DNA of 64,000 nt from Dichotomopilus funicola (lineage: Eukaryota; Ascomycota; Sordariomycetes; Sordariales; Chaetomiaceae), in the NCBI RefSeq assembly GCF_033296635.1, contig NW_026944075.1, positions 154,835 through 218,834 of the forward strand. Reading direction: 5' to 3'. A model generated the notes under the pieces. It was not told the origin of the DNA. It did not search any database and saw nothing but the letters and a program-made list of their open reading frames with translations. Shown here one piece after another: positions 22,398 through 34,014 of this stretch. The translations under genes were made by a program, and so were the position numbers. Positions within the stretch are counted from its first letter, which is position 1. Every line of letters starts with the position of its first letter.

Positions 22398-24862
22398 TTA
22401 CTGTCCCATCGCAGTAAACGTCAAGTCGAACGGCATATCCGGCACATCATCGTCCCTCGGAGCCTTCAAGTTCGCCGGGGGTAGCAGCTGGTCCATGTAC
22501 ATGCTTGCCTGCGTGACCGTCGCAGTCGACGACACCGGCGAGGTGTACCCATGCCCATTGCCCTGGCCCTGAGACGAACCCTGGCTGTTGCCATCCAGGC
22601 CGGCAATCGAGGCTGTGATGCTGTTCTGCTGCTGCAGGGGTTGGCCGCCAGCACCGTTGGTATTCTCCACGGCCCCGGCGCGGTAGTCAAACCCGGACGA
22701 TGATAGCGGCATGCCAGGAAGTGGAGCAGGCATCGGTGGCTGCGTGAACATAGTCGGGACTGAGTTGCTATTACCGTCGCCGTTGTTGGTATTCCTGTAC
22801 ATCTCAGCTAGGTGCGCGTCGAGATCGCCGTGAAATGTGGCCAAGTCGATCGTTTGGCCACCGAATGCCTCGCCCATCCCCGCAAACGCAGCAGTGGCGT
22901 CAAATCCGTCCGCGGTCATCATCCGCATGGGATGGCCACGAGCAGCCGCAGTCACAGTTAGACCGGCACCGTTGGAATACCGCCGGAAGGAGGCGTCGGC
23001 AAACTCGGGGCCAAGGCCCTCGGGCTCCACGTCCATGTTGTTGCCGATGGACTCGACGCCGTCGGCGAGGAGAGCGCCGGCCTGGTCCATGGGCACCGTG
23101 ATTTCGACCATCCATTGCTTAAGCTCGGTCATGGGCGGCCAGTCACCACCACCTTTGCCACCGCGCTTCTCTCGCTCCTCCTCGACCTTGATGGGTTGGC
23201 CTCCGTTCTTGCCGTTGGCCGGACCGGCCACGCTCTTGCGGGGCTTGACCTTGAAGTGGGTGCGACGGAGATGGGCAGCCGCGTTGTAGTAGGCACCGTA
23301 CTGCTTGTTCTGGGAGCACTGCTTGCACTCGTGGAGCGGCTTGACTGCGGTCTCGTTGTGCGGAATGCCATGGAGCGCCGGGTCGCGGCAGATCCACTTC
23401 TTGACCATGCTCTTGTGCTTGGCTTCCGTGTGTCGGCGCAGTTCATGTTCGCCGCGGAATCCCTCAACGTGGTCGGTACATTGGTTGCACAACACCTTGG
23501 GGTGCTTGGGGCGCTCGTACTTGGTTTTGGCGATGGCGGCCTTTCCGTCCTTGTTGTTGTTGAGGGCGGCCTCCGCGGTGTCATCGTCGTCAGCTGATCC
23601 AGTCGCTGGCTTGGGCTGAAGATGGCGAGACTTGGCCGCATAGTTTTGCCGAGCAAGGGCCTCTTTAGCCCGGAACTTAAGCGACGAGTTCGACTTGATG
23701 CTATCGTGCGACACCGACCGTTCCATGTCTAGGTGCCCAGCCGAGTACTGAACGCTGGCCTCTTGGGGCGACGGCGCCATGGACGAGACTGCCGAGTGCA
23801 TGCTGGATTGGGAGAGCGACGGCTGCATGGGATGCTGGTGCCCAGGGACCGTCGGCTGGGACGGGGCTGCGGTGGGATACGCATAGGAGAACGCGCCCCC
23901 TTGCATGACGATGATGCCAGAGTCTTCTGAGGCACGTTTCCCAAGCAACGGTGGCGGTTGCGTGGCGATGGGGCTCGGCCGGCAGCTGGCGACCGAATGC
24001 TGCGATTGAATGCGGACCATCTCGTTGAACTGGTTGGAGATGGAGGCGCCATCGTTGAGATTGCTGTTGCACCGCGACATCGGGGCCGTGTCGATCGTCG
24101 GACCCGAGGTCAAAGACCCGAAGGCGGACGGGAAGCTCGAGCATGGGTGTTGCTCAGCGTCTTGCCTTGGCAGGAATGTCGACGTGGGAATATCGATGGG
24201 CGAGATGCCTGAGAGCATGCCATCCTCCTGCATCGAGAGGTACTCGTCCACCCCGAGCTCTCGGCCAAGCCCGCCCTGGGGAACTGGGCCAGGGACAAAA
24301 CCAGGGCCGGGAGCGAAGTTAGGGAGGTGGAATGGGGGCGGGGCAGGAATAAACGGGGCCGGAGCCGTCTGGGAGAGGTAACCACCGGCTGAGCCGGGAA
24401 CTGATATCGGTGATGGGGGTACAGTAAGACTCTGCCCGTTGGGCACAAAGGAGGTGGCAATGGGCCGGGAGGGCATCATCGTGGACTTGGACCGTGCCAT
24501 GGGAGCTGTGCTCGTGGGTACCCCGTCGTGTGTCGTTTTTGCGCGCTTCATCTGGCGGCTCTGATCCTAGACGCAGATAAGTATGAGTGGTAACAGCTCC
24601 CGTGTTCCTCATGCCTCAGGGATGCATGGCTTCTTACCAGTGGGACTATCCTGCCATGGAGACTGTCGTTTGTGATGCTACGGAAAAGTGCGGCGCTGGT
24701 GGTGTTGGTAGCCGGAGCATTTGCTGCGAAGTTGATTCCACCGACGGAGTGTGATCGGCGGAGTACCGTCTCGTATTGTTCCATCAAAGCGAGCTTCTCC
24801 TGTTCGTTCTTCTCGATGGCAGCCCGGAGCTCGAGCTCTAGGGGTTGACTGGGTTGACTCAT
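22398..24862 (-). CDS. C2H2-type zinc-finger-like transcription factor, fungal specific
   Basis: Probable nuclear DNA-binding regulator of 797 aa. Exons are 24862-24638 and 24566-22398, with intron 24567-24637 (GTAAGA..TAG) joining ...GRIVPL to DQSRQMKRAK. The N-terminus (residues 8-35) is Leu/Glu-rich and likely a short coiled coil. Residues 90-400 are disordered, rich in Pro, Ser and Gln. The conserved core is at about 425-530: a CxxC finger (LCNQCTDH with ELRRHTEAKH), a spacer with WICRDP, then ECKQCSQNKQYGAYYNAAAH followed by LRRTHF. The same arrangement is recurrent in fungal proteins (I associate it with DUF7896, from memory). The C-terminal third is again low complexity. It sits behind an unusually long 3.8 kb gene-free upstream region, as often seen for developmental regulators. 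Target genes are unknown. Confidence 0.8.
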
Positions 24863-26315
24863 CCTACGTCGATGATATGCTGATATGCTGAGACAAGTGC
24901 TTTGCAGATGTCGGGGTGGTTTGGCAAAAATGGGTCGACCCGACGCTCTGGTTCCGAGTGGGGGGGCGTTGATGGGTAGGGCGACGAAAGAAGCAGGCTG
25001 AACGTTTGGCAGCTTGCCACGGTCAAGGTGTCAGCCTGTGACAAACCGGCAACGAGCTTCTCGAAAATGGGACCAGGTCGAGGGCAGTTGCTTGCAGGTC
25101 GAAGATGCAGAGGAAGTAAGTTGTTGTTTTTTGGTGTGGGTGTGTGGGTGTGGAAAATGAAAACCAGGAAAGAGCAGAAAGAAAAGCTCGGGAGGTTCCT
25201 GAGAGAAAACGATATTTATCCACTCCAAGACTCCACGAGGCCTCTCTCTCAAGTGCGCAGTCTCAGTGCGCAGGTCGTGGGCCTTGGGACTCAAAAGTCT
25301 CGACTCGGCACACTGTATGCGGGATGAGGTGTTGCTGAAAGGACCTGAGTCGGGTGTGCAGGATGGCCAGAGGGAGCCAAGGTGCAGACGGGAAGTTGGA
25401 ACAGTGAACAGTTTTCAGGAATTCGGGAATTCAGGTCGAGATGCAAGCTGCACTCCCGATCGAACTTGATGGTGGGCGAGTTGGGACGAGACGGCTCTGG
25501 CGGCTCTGATGTGGTGCCAGGCACACAACCCACTCACACCCAAACGAGCGAAAAGGTGACGGCCCATCCATGGATCAACGGTGTTACTGACAGGGGCGGT
25601 CGAGAGCAGCTCTGATTGATGCATTGGAACCCGGCACCGCCCACCGACCCCGGATTGGAATCGGCCAGCCGGTCTCGACGCCCCCAAGCGGGTCCAGCGA
25701 GCTGTGTGACGAATCTGAGGCCCTGGAAGCGCGCCAAGAACGTGCCCCGAAAGAGAGATCAGCTCCCCATTCGAAGTTCTCATCAGAGTGACAGAGATTC
25801 AGAGCAGAAGAAGGGACGGACGGGGATCGAACAATTCACCAGCACATGGTTTGTTTGTTAGTTAACGTTGACTCCAAAGTAGGTCCTAACCCGGCCGTTT
25901 CATTTTCGTTATCCATTGAGCTGGTCCTAAAGACCCATCGAGGGATCGAGGGGCATTCGTTTTGCGAGGTTGCAGGGCAACAGCAGCATGTGGTGTGTCC
26001 GTCTTGCGATCCCCCGCTGCAACAGTCAGCCAACTGAACGAATGCCAAAGCAAGGTCGGCCAATGCATGAGCCGGTGCCCGGCTGGAAAGGGGATTGGAA
26101 GGGTGAGCTCGCAGTCTGGTGTTCCAGCACGACGTCGGCCATTGGCCCGTTGGCTCACCCGTGAATCGTCAGTGGCCAGCGGTCGATGACTGGATGTGTG
26201 CCCCGGGGAGGAAGGGAGCAAGGGGAGCAAAACTCCGCTCATCGCTCATCGGTTTTCCGGCGGAGGGGTCCAGTGGCTTGCCGTGGGAAACCTTCGTGTC
26301 CCACAGCGCCATTGC

Positions 26316-26332
26316 GGGGGGGGGGGGGGGGG
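26316..26332. repeat. Homopolymer of 17 G
   Basis: Uninterrupted G17 in the long upstream region of the C2H2-like factor. It could form G-quadruplex and is prone to length error in sequencing. Confidence 0.9.
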
Positions 26333-27837
26333 TTTGGAAGGGCCGCTGACGGCGAACCGGATCGTCGAAACTGGAATCGCCCGGGGGTTGCGCAACCCCA
26401 TCCAGTGAGGATTGAGCAGCCTGGGCACAGCGCTTCTCGCATGCAATCAGGCCGCGCTGCTCACGAGGGCAATTGCGCGGGATGTTGCCATCGGCTTGTT
26501 CTGGAACACTTCGTCCGAGATCCCCCGGTGCTGTGTTGGAGACACGCCAGTTGGCAGAGCGCAATTTCGGGGCCTACACGCCAAATCTGGGGGACGGGAT
26601 GAGAAAGGTCTGGAAAAGCGAGGATGTGTGGTTGCAGATTGACCAAGTCCCTCCAGTACCAGTTGCGAGCTCGCGACATTCCCGAAAGCGATGGAAGCAG
26701 GAGCGAACGAGCTCTAAGAGCTCCTTCCTTTGCGTGCCCTCAAGAGACCAAACGGAAGTCGCAAATGGTGTTTGTTGGGCAGGCAACAACATGCCTTTCC
26801 GCAAGGAAAGAGCTAACTAACGTTACTCCGTACTGAGCCAGTCAAGACCAGTTTGCTGTGGCTTCGAAGAGTTCCACTGAGCCACGATGAGATGACTCGA
26901 TCTCTTCTCACAATCATGCACTGTGCACTGCTTTCTTCACAAACTTCAAACCTGTCCCCCAATGGGTTTCTTCGACACAGGAGGGGATGCGGCGCGATTC
27001 CCGAATCAGCGCCAAAAAGCATGGCCTCGTGCCTCCAGGGGTCGCAATTGTCACTCACAGAGTGTTCGAGTTGCTGTCCGCAATTGGCGTCGAGTCAGCA
27101 AGCCACCGAATCAACTTTTTCAGTCTCTGAAACGCCGGCTCAACAACGACGACCGGAATCGCTCCCATGCAGAACGGGCCACTGCACCCTCTCTCCAAGA
27201 CAGCTGTTGGCTGGCAATGCATCGCCCCGTTGTCGATTGGGCCCGCCCATCCCTTTTCCTTCTGCAGGCCCGTCACAAACGCTGCCATTGGCCTGTCTGG
27301 CCTGAGAGTGAGGCGGCCGGTGTTGACTGGACATGGATGGCCGGCACAGCGGGGCCATCTCGGTCGTCGTAAATCGCCAATCTGCCCCTCTGTTGAGTGG
27401 GCTTCGAGCAGCTTGCGAAGGTCCCGGCCTTTTGGGCAGCCCCCACCACACCTTCTTCACAGCCACGAGGCTTGAAAGCCACGCTGGCCGGGCGCGGCAC
27501 CCTTGGCTTGGGCTCCAATCTTCCCACCCTGACCGCCGGCCTTGATGGCCTATGCGCCGCCTGGTGTGGTGCAGCAGCGGCGGTGCGTGACCCTTTTGAG
27601 ATTGATGATTGATGCGTTGTCCATTGGCTCGCAACGACACGTCGCCGGTCACCGCGGTTTCACCTGGGCTGGCACTGTTGGGCTCCGTTCCCACCTCGGG
27701 GGCTGTCGGCATCTGGGAACAGGCAGTCTTCGTGATAACCGTCGGTCCCTGGAAGTGGGTTACATGCAGGCGACGCCAACCTGTTCGCAGGGACCGAGAC
27801 GAGACACTTGACGACCCGACCAAGTCATCAACGGCAT

Positions 27838-27878
27838 GCACACCAGGACGACAGGCACACCAGGACGACATGCACACC
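27838..27878. repeat. 17-bp tandem repeat, about 2.4 copies
   Basis: Unit GCACACCAGGACGACAG, repeated with one change and then partly a third time. No coding role seen. Confidence 0.85.
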
Positions 27879-28707
27879 AAGAACGCCCTGCACGTCAACG
27901 CCAACTGCCACGAATCGTCATCCTACTTGGAGCGGGAGAACCGAGAAGGAATTTTCTTCAGCCCGGCATCTGCCCGGGCTCCCAGGGTGAGGAAACCGCG
28001 ATGGGACCCACTCCGGCCCGTGGTTCGCCGTTCAAGCGCCGGCAACCAGGTCCTCTCCTTCGATGAACTGAGCCAGTCACCGGTTACTTCGTACTTCGCT
28101 AAGTTTTCGAGTGGCGCGGGGCATGTAAAACCGACACGGCGCAATTTGGCCATTCGACGACGTCGATGATTTCATGACTGTACACGTAGTGTAAATCTAA
28201 AACTTAATCACGACGGTCCTTACCTTGATCGAGGGGTTCGGTCGATCTCCGTGGATCTCCGTTTGAGTGGAGTTGGCGTTCAGGCCATGTGGTGGTGGTC
28301 TGAGACCCAAGACCCCGGAGGTCTGAAATTAAACCTCCCTTGGGGTTTGATGAAGGTACCTGCAAAACGGAGCTTGCGGAGTCATTCTCAATCGAAACAA
28401 GTAACTAAGTTAGTCTTCACGTGTGGATCTGAGAGGAGACAAACATGAGGGCGTGAACTGAACCAACAAAGGGGCAGAGAAACTCACAGTTTCATTGTTG
28501 TGAAAGGGTTGTTGATTGTGAGGGCCAAATAAGTTTTATGCAGTAAACGCACGAGCCATATCTAGGATGACATAATCGGGGATGTGGGCGCGCACGCGCC
28601 AGAAGGCAAGCCAACAGGTGTCCCCAATTCCCAATGTGGCAAGAGCCAGGGAAACAAAGTCACGAACAACAAGCTTACCACCAACTTGCCATGACCGTCA
28701 ACACACA

Positions 28708-30471
28708 ATGCGTCGCCTCAATCTGGTGCTCTTAGCATCGCTGCAGCTATGCCAAGCTCGGCAGCCCACGTTCAGTGTTCACGAGGATCTGCTTGCGCAT
28801 CCCCAGGTACAGACCGGATAGCCGGGATGGCACGGAATGTTGAGAAGCCGCCGCTAACGAGAATTGTACTTCCAGTTCGAGGTGGTCTTTTCTGATGAGT
28901 TCATCTCCGAAGCCGATGCCCTTGCGATTCTCGAGTCCCCGCCCACGCACACCGCCGAGCCTGGTCTGAGTAAAGTGCGTGAATCCGCGCCTGCCGAGAT
29001 TTCGGCGTCGAAAAGCGGAAGTGGCACAAGTACTAGCGACAATGGGGAGGAAGAGGACGATGACGACGCCCCGATTGCGGAAACATACGAGCTGATCAAC
29101 CATGATCCATGGCGCTACCTCTGTTCCGTGCCCGTCATCGCTCCGCCGCCCACACTCAACCGAACGGCCACCGAGTTGGCGAAGGCTGAGGAGGCCCGGG
29201 AGCTAACTAGGGCTTCGGCTAAGGGCTGGGAACTCATGAGCGGTCTTGACGGGCAGTGCTTATACTTTATGTCGGGGTGGTGGAGCTACAGTTTCTGTTA
29301 CGACGATACGGTTGTGCAGTACCACGCTATCGCGGGGGCCAAGCCAGGCGAGCCACCCGTCCGAGACGAGACCACACCGGAATACGTCCTGGGGAAAGTC
29401 CAGCACAAAACATGGAGATCGAAACGCGGGACTGGGGATGATGATGCCGAGGCGGACGGCCAGACGAAAAGCCTCGCACCACCCGATGCGCAACTTCAGA
29501 TCAAGGGCGACCAGCGCTACCTCTCACAGCGCCTCGAAAGCGGGACGATTTGCGATCTAACGGGCCGGCCACGCACCATTGAGATCCAGTACCACTGCAG
29601 CCCCAGCGCGACGGGGGACAGAATCGGCTGGGTCAAGGAGGTGACCACCTGCACGTACATGATGGTGGTCTACACCCCGCGGCTCTGCACCGACGTGGCC
29701 TTCCAGCCACCCAAGCCGACCCGTGCCCACCCGATCCGATGCCGGCAGATCATCAGCAACGAAGAGGAGGAACTCGCATGGCGGTACAACAAGCTGATCG
29801 CGACCGGTGATCTGCTCAGCCAGAAACCCAAATCTGCCAAGCCGGCCGGCAAGGAACTGCCGCCGAACCACTTCGCCGGTCTTACCGTGGGCGGGGTCGT
29901 GGTGGGGTCTAAGAAGCACGTCCGCGATGCGCACGCCGACAAGCTGCCGTTGCCTCGAACTGGGGCACGCAACCTGGTCGGGCCGGTGATGAAGATTCTC
30001 GCTAGTAGAAAGCCCGGCTCCCCCAAGGTGGACCTGCTGAGCGACGCCGAGCTGGAGAAACTCGACCTCGACCCCAAGCTGGTCAAGGACGGCGTGGAGG
30101 AGATGGAGAGTGTCGCTGGGGACCGGGGCTGGTCGTTGCAGTATGTTAAAGACGGCGATGAGGTCGAGTACTACGGGGTTTTTGACGGTGAGGAGGAGGA
30201 TCTGTACGGGGGGTTGGAGCCGATGGAGGGGGAGGAAGGGGTGCCGAACCCGAAGCAGAAGAAGGGCAAGGAGGATACTGGGAAGGGGAAACGGGCGGAA
30301 GGGCAGAAGCGGGCGGAGGAGGGGCAGAAACGGGGTCAGAAGGAGGAGGGGCTAAAGGGGAGAAATAAGGGACAGGGTCGGACGGCTGATGCGGAGGAGG
30401 GTCAAGAGGGGGAATGGCAGGAGGAATATCAGGAGGGGTCGCAAGAGGAGTTTTTTAAGGAGGAGCTGTAG
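28708..30471 (+). CDS. OS-9/Yos9-like ER lectin for ERAD
   Basis: Endoplasmic reticulum lumen lectin that recognises trimmed mannose glycans on misfolded proteins and hands them to the Hrd1 ubiquitin ligase. Exons are 28708-28806 and 28876-30471, with intron 28807-28875 (GTACAG..CAG, branch CTAAC); 564 aa. It has signal peptide MRRLNLVLLASLQLCQA. The mannose-6-phosphate receptor homology domain covers about residues 145-306. It shows GQCLYFMSGWWSYSFCY (Gln and double Trp of the glycan site), GRPRTIEIQYHC (Arg), and KEVTTCTYMMVVYTPRLC (Glu, Tyr), with paired cysteines. The tail is very Glu/Lys/Gln/Gly-rich and ends in KEEL, which resembles the HDEL-type ER retrieval signal. All sugar-binding positions are kept. 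Confidence 0.92.
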
Positions 30472-31104
30472 GTTGGCATAGCGTGTTTCAATAGTTTCAA
30501 TGAGTATTGCATCGTGCATCATGTTGACTGTGGTTGCCTAACTGTGGTGAACCTGTCACAATTTGTGTTCCCTGTGGTTGGCCAACAGATAAGTTTAGGT
30601 CTCGTCCACGAAAGTTGGCATAGCCCTTCCCCTCGAAGCCCGTTAACACGGTCTGACCATCACGGCCTAGTGTTGTCTTCATGGTTGAGAGGCACACGAC
30701 TGAGCCATACTTTAAGCATCACTGTTGCCCGACGCTCGACATTTTTTTGGTTCATATCACATTCCCACACGCCCGGAACCCGATGCAAGGACGGTCTATT
30801 TTTACATCTCTATCACAACTAGTTTTAGTTGCGCTTTAATCCCCATCTCGACTTGTCATGGACGGTGGCCGTGGTCTGCGTCTCAGACAGTCAAAGCAAG
30901 CTAGGCCGGATAACATTAGGTGAACGCCGCTGTGGTATGTCAGTCATACAGATAAAGTCGGTCGTCTCAGAGTAGAGGATGAGAGCCAATATCAACGGCC
31001 ACCGGCTGCTCGAATCCTGATCCTAGTTCCCAACCTGATAGGGAGGGGAAACCAAACAAAAAGAAATAGGGGAAAAAGAAATAGGGGAAAAAGAAAATAA
31101 AAAC
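30472..31104. other. Intergenic region between convergent genes
   Basis: 3' sides of OS-9 and of the leftward four-pass membrane protein. It has a short purine-rich repeat (AAATAGGGGAAAAAG) near 31065-31095. No gene seen. Confidence 0.5.
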
Positions 31105-31833
31105 TTACACCAACCCCAAAGGCAAAACCCACGCCAAAAACAAATACACATTCATCTCCTGCACCTCCGCCAACACCCCCTTCATCCTCTCCTCCCCACC
31201 CTCACACACCCACCCCGATCCTGTCCCCGATCCTGGCCCTGACCCGGGTCCTGACCTTGACCCTGACCCTGACCCATCTCTCACTGCTAGACTCCTCCCC
31301 TCCGCATGATCCAAAACCCCCACCGGCCCACAAGACTCAAACCCCCCAGGCGGTTTCAACCCCAAATAGGCCATCAGACACATGACGGGGAGGATACCGC
31401 AGAGAGCGGTGGCTAGGAGTTCGAGGTAGAGGAGGGTGGGTTCTGAGAGGCGGCGGACGTGTCGGCGGGGGTCGAGGAGGGCGGAGACTTCGGACAGGTC
31501 GAGGAGGGTGGTTAGGATTATCTGGGGGGGTTAGTAAATGAGTAACTGTGTATATGGGTTGGGGGGTAAGGGTGGTGAGTGGTGGGTTGGGTGTGAGAAG
31601 GTCGGGTTGGATCTCATAACGATGCGGAATGAGATGGGTTTAGGTGTTGAGTATGAGATGGTTGTCGGTGAGATGAGACTTACCGCAATAAACGCCCCTA
31701 TCATGCCGACACCATACCCCCGCGACGAAGCATAACTCGCACAAGCCAGCGTGGCGATACACAGGCCCATGGACAGGAACCGCAGGACCAGATGCAGCAG
31801 AGCGTAAGGCGCGGGGTATCGAGCGCGCGCCAT
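31105..31833 (-). CDS. Four-pass membrane protein, MARVEL-like, unknown function
   Basis: Exons 31833-31684 and 31521-31105, with intron 31522-31683 (GTAAGT..CAG, branch CTAAC, 162 bp, phase 0); 188 aa. Four hydrophobic segments are visible: PYALLHLVLRFLSMGLCIAT, GYGVGMIGAFIAIILTTLL (formed across the splice), TLLYLELLATALCGILPVMC, and VYLFLAWVLPLGLV at the very end. Between segments 3 and 4 lies a Gly/Ser-rich loop made from a degenerate CCTGAC-type hexanucleotide repeat. The spacing resembles small fungal MARVEL-domain proteins. The last codon is followed by GTGTAAG, which could be another donor, so a further 3' exon is possible. No substrate or pathway can be assigned. Confidence 0.65.
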
Positions 31834-32050
31834 GGTGCTAATGCCGGTGCCCGTTGGGCGAGACCTGGTCTCAGTGGTCTCAATAGGTTTGAGAAACTAT
31901 AGGTTCGAGGTTGAAGCCAAACATCCCTTTTTCTCTTTTCGCTCTTTACCCCTCGAGTCGTCAGTTGGTTGGGTTACAGTCCCTGAACGGGAATGGGGGT
32001 GCAAATCCCGCGGGGAAGAACACGAAAGTGAGCACCAGTGACCAGGCATG

Positions 32051-32082
32051 ATTGGGCCATTGGGGCCATTGGGGCCATTGGG
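32051..32082. repeat. 9-bp tandem repeat containing CCAAT boxes
   Basis: Unit ATTGGGGCC repeated about 3.5 times. Each unit carries ATTGG, the reverse of CCAAT, so it could bind several CCAAT-binding complexes. Confidence 0.8.
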
Positions 32083-32600
32083 CGCGTGGGATGTTGTGGT
32101 GGCATCAAACGCCCGATTGGCCCAATTGCCCAGGCGAGAGACATGCATGGGATCAACTCCTTCGGTGGTGCGAACGGGAAACCGCTGCGGATGAATGGGC
32201 GGTTGCGTTTGCGCTGCGGTGCTGCCGGGCCGTGGCACAGCGGTTGGGGTCTGCGGAAAGGCTCGGCCTAGTTCCTGACGGTTTCTGCAACCTCTGCTTG
32301 ACATCAAATCGATAGAAAGGGGAATGAGGCATACTTACCAAAGCTGGGGAAACCCAAACGAGGAGCAATAGTATGGCCGAGGGTTGCTTGAGACAAGAAC
32401 ACATTGGAAGCGATTGATGTGGTAATTAGTTTTGAGTATAAAATGAAAATCAAGCAATTGACTGTTGATCCATTTATTATGCACTGATGCTGACTGACAT
32501 TGTTGAGATCCAGAATCGGCTCTCCATTCTGATTTCGGATTCAAACATGATCTCTAGAGCATGAGCGCATTACGTTGGGTTCTAGACCCAATCAGGGCAA

Positions 32601-33325
32601 CCTTTGATGCAAGAGCCGAAAATGGCGACTCAAATCTGAGAAGTGAAGTCGGCCCAAGTCATAATCAATAGAATGCAAGCTCCACTGAAACGTTGAGAAG
32701 CCATTTTTGGCTCCTAAATCCGAGCAGCCACAAATGGATGTCAACCGGGCTGTGTAGTCTCCGCCAAAGACCTTGTTGAAATCATGAACAAACCACGAAA
32801 TTGAACAAGAAGATAGATAGGTAATTTATCATGGACAAACGTCAAACTGTTCAGAAAACCGGTAATTAAGAAATATGGCCAAGATGACGGCTGCGGCGCA
32901 GCCAGGTCAGAACAAACGCGTTTGCTGACCAGGCTCGCCAGGACATCCGATTTCAGATGCAACAAAGGTTGATGCAAGAGCCGGAAATGGCTCCAAGTCT
33001 AAGAGCCGAAAATGGCTCTGCTAAAATCATAATAGAATGCATGCTCCACTGAAACGCTAGTCAAGTCATTTTTAGCTCCTACATTATAAGAGCCACAAAT
33101 GGATAGTTATTTCTCAACACCAATTAAATCAAAGCGCCATAAATGGATATCAACCCAGCTCTGCACCAAAAGCACCATGTTGAAAATCGTAAACAAAACT
33201 AAAAAACAGATGCACGAGAAACAATACTCAGGCTGTGCAGAAACCTCAGAATTAAGAGAGGGCCCGGCCGCGCGGCGCAAAGCCCAAACGCGTTGGCTGA
33301 CCAGGGCAGCCGATTTCAGATGCAC
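32601..33325. repeat. Diverged direct tandem duplication, unit about 360 bp
   Basis: Copy A runs about 32601-32962 and copy B about 32963-33325. Both open with TTGATGCAAGAGCC. Both share TAGAATGCAAGCTCCACTG or a one-base variant of it, CATTTTT(G/A)GCTCCTA, GCCACAAATGGAT, and AACGCGTT(T/G)GCTGACCAGG. Both end with CCGATTTCAGATGCA. The order is the same, with scattered substitutions and small indels. No coding potential or terminal repeats seen. Confidence 0.85.
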
Positions 33326-33782
33326 GGTTTCAAACCGGCCGTTTCGCGCCTGGATTCCGGGACCGACCGGCTGGGACGGCCATCTCAAGCCGAAAATACG
33401 ACACCTCTACAAATGGAGACACCGACTGCCCCGGCTTGCCTGGGCTCGTAGCCGGCGCCAATAATGAATTTTTATTTTCTCCATTTTTGACCTCTTTTGG
33501 CCCCCAAACATCCATCGACGTCATACCCCGGCCCGGCCAGTGCCCGAGGTGTCCCCTTCTTGGCCGTCTCTTAAGAGCCATTAGTGGCTCCGACTTAAAC
33601 AAGAGACACAGGCCGCACTTGTGCAAGCCCACTGCACACCGCTTGGACCCTTTCCTCGCGACGGTCTGGCAGTCTGCCTCTCCGCTGAAAAATGGCTCCA
33701 AGTTTCCCCGTTTCAGGCCGCTCGGCAGACAGCGGCGCGAAACAGTACCGTCTGGCCGTGTCCTGTCCGCCATATGTGGCTC
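32613..33782. promoter_or_regulatory. Array of GAGCC-N6-GGCTC palindromes upstream of proline-rich gene
   Basis: Eleven related 16-bp sites, all keeping a six-base AT-rich spacer. Perfect arms occur at 32978-32993, 33003-33018 and 33575-33590. Near-perfect or half sites occur at 32613, 32698, 32725, 33063, 33090, 33134, 33683 and 33767. Some copies are explained by the local duplication, but those at 33575, 33683 and 33767 lie outside it. Constant spacing of symmetric arms is what a dimeric DNA-binding protein would require; the binding factor is unknown. Confidence 0.6.
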
Positions 33783-34014
33783 CCGGCTGCGCACCAGATG
33801 GCCTAGTACAGCGTCGTTCGTGATGGGCAAAGGTATAAACAAATGGGCGGACCCGAAAGGATCGGCTGGTGATCCCGAAGGTTATCTTTTGTCGGTCAAC
33901 TTTAGACAATCCGTCAATTTGGAGTCTGGACTATCGTTCGTTTAGGAGTCCAACTAACAGTCCGAATTTAATTACACAAACCCTATCCACTCTAGCACCC
34001 ACTCCGAGAGTAAC

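Larger units (their letters stand above)
24863..28707. other. 3.8 kb gene-free divergent upstream region
   Basis: Separates the C2H2-like factor (leftward) from OS-9 (rightward). I see no gene; open frames here have arbitrary Arg/Pro/Gly-rich composition with no family match. It contains a 17-base G run (26316-26332), a 17-bp tandem repeat (27838-27878), and several ATTGG/CCAAT boxes set in GGCC contexts. Long regulatory DNA or an unseen non-coding transcript are both possible. Confidence 0.6.
31834..34014. other. 2.2 kb gene-free region with duplicated block and palindromes
   Basis: Divergent upstream region of the four-pass protein and the proline-rich protein. It holds a 9-bp tandem repeat, a diverged tandem duplication, and an array of GAGCC-N6-GGCTC palindromes, all listed separately. 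No coding sequence is supported. Confidence 0.65.

Noticed and set aside
26100..26450. Possible transposon or TIR element around the G17 run
   Set aside because: I found no terminal inverted repeats, target duplications or transposase-like frame.
27140..27904. Minus-strand open frame of about 254 codons in the long gene-free region
   Set aside because: Arbitrary composition, no signal peptide, domain or splice partners; typical of GC-rich non-coding DNA.
32601..33325. CRISPR-like array
   Set aside because: Eukaryotic context, only two long diverged copies, and no regular short repeats with unique spacers.
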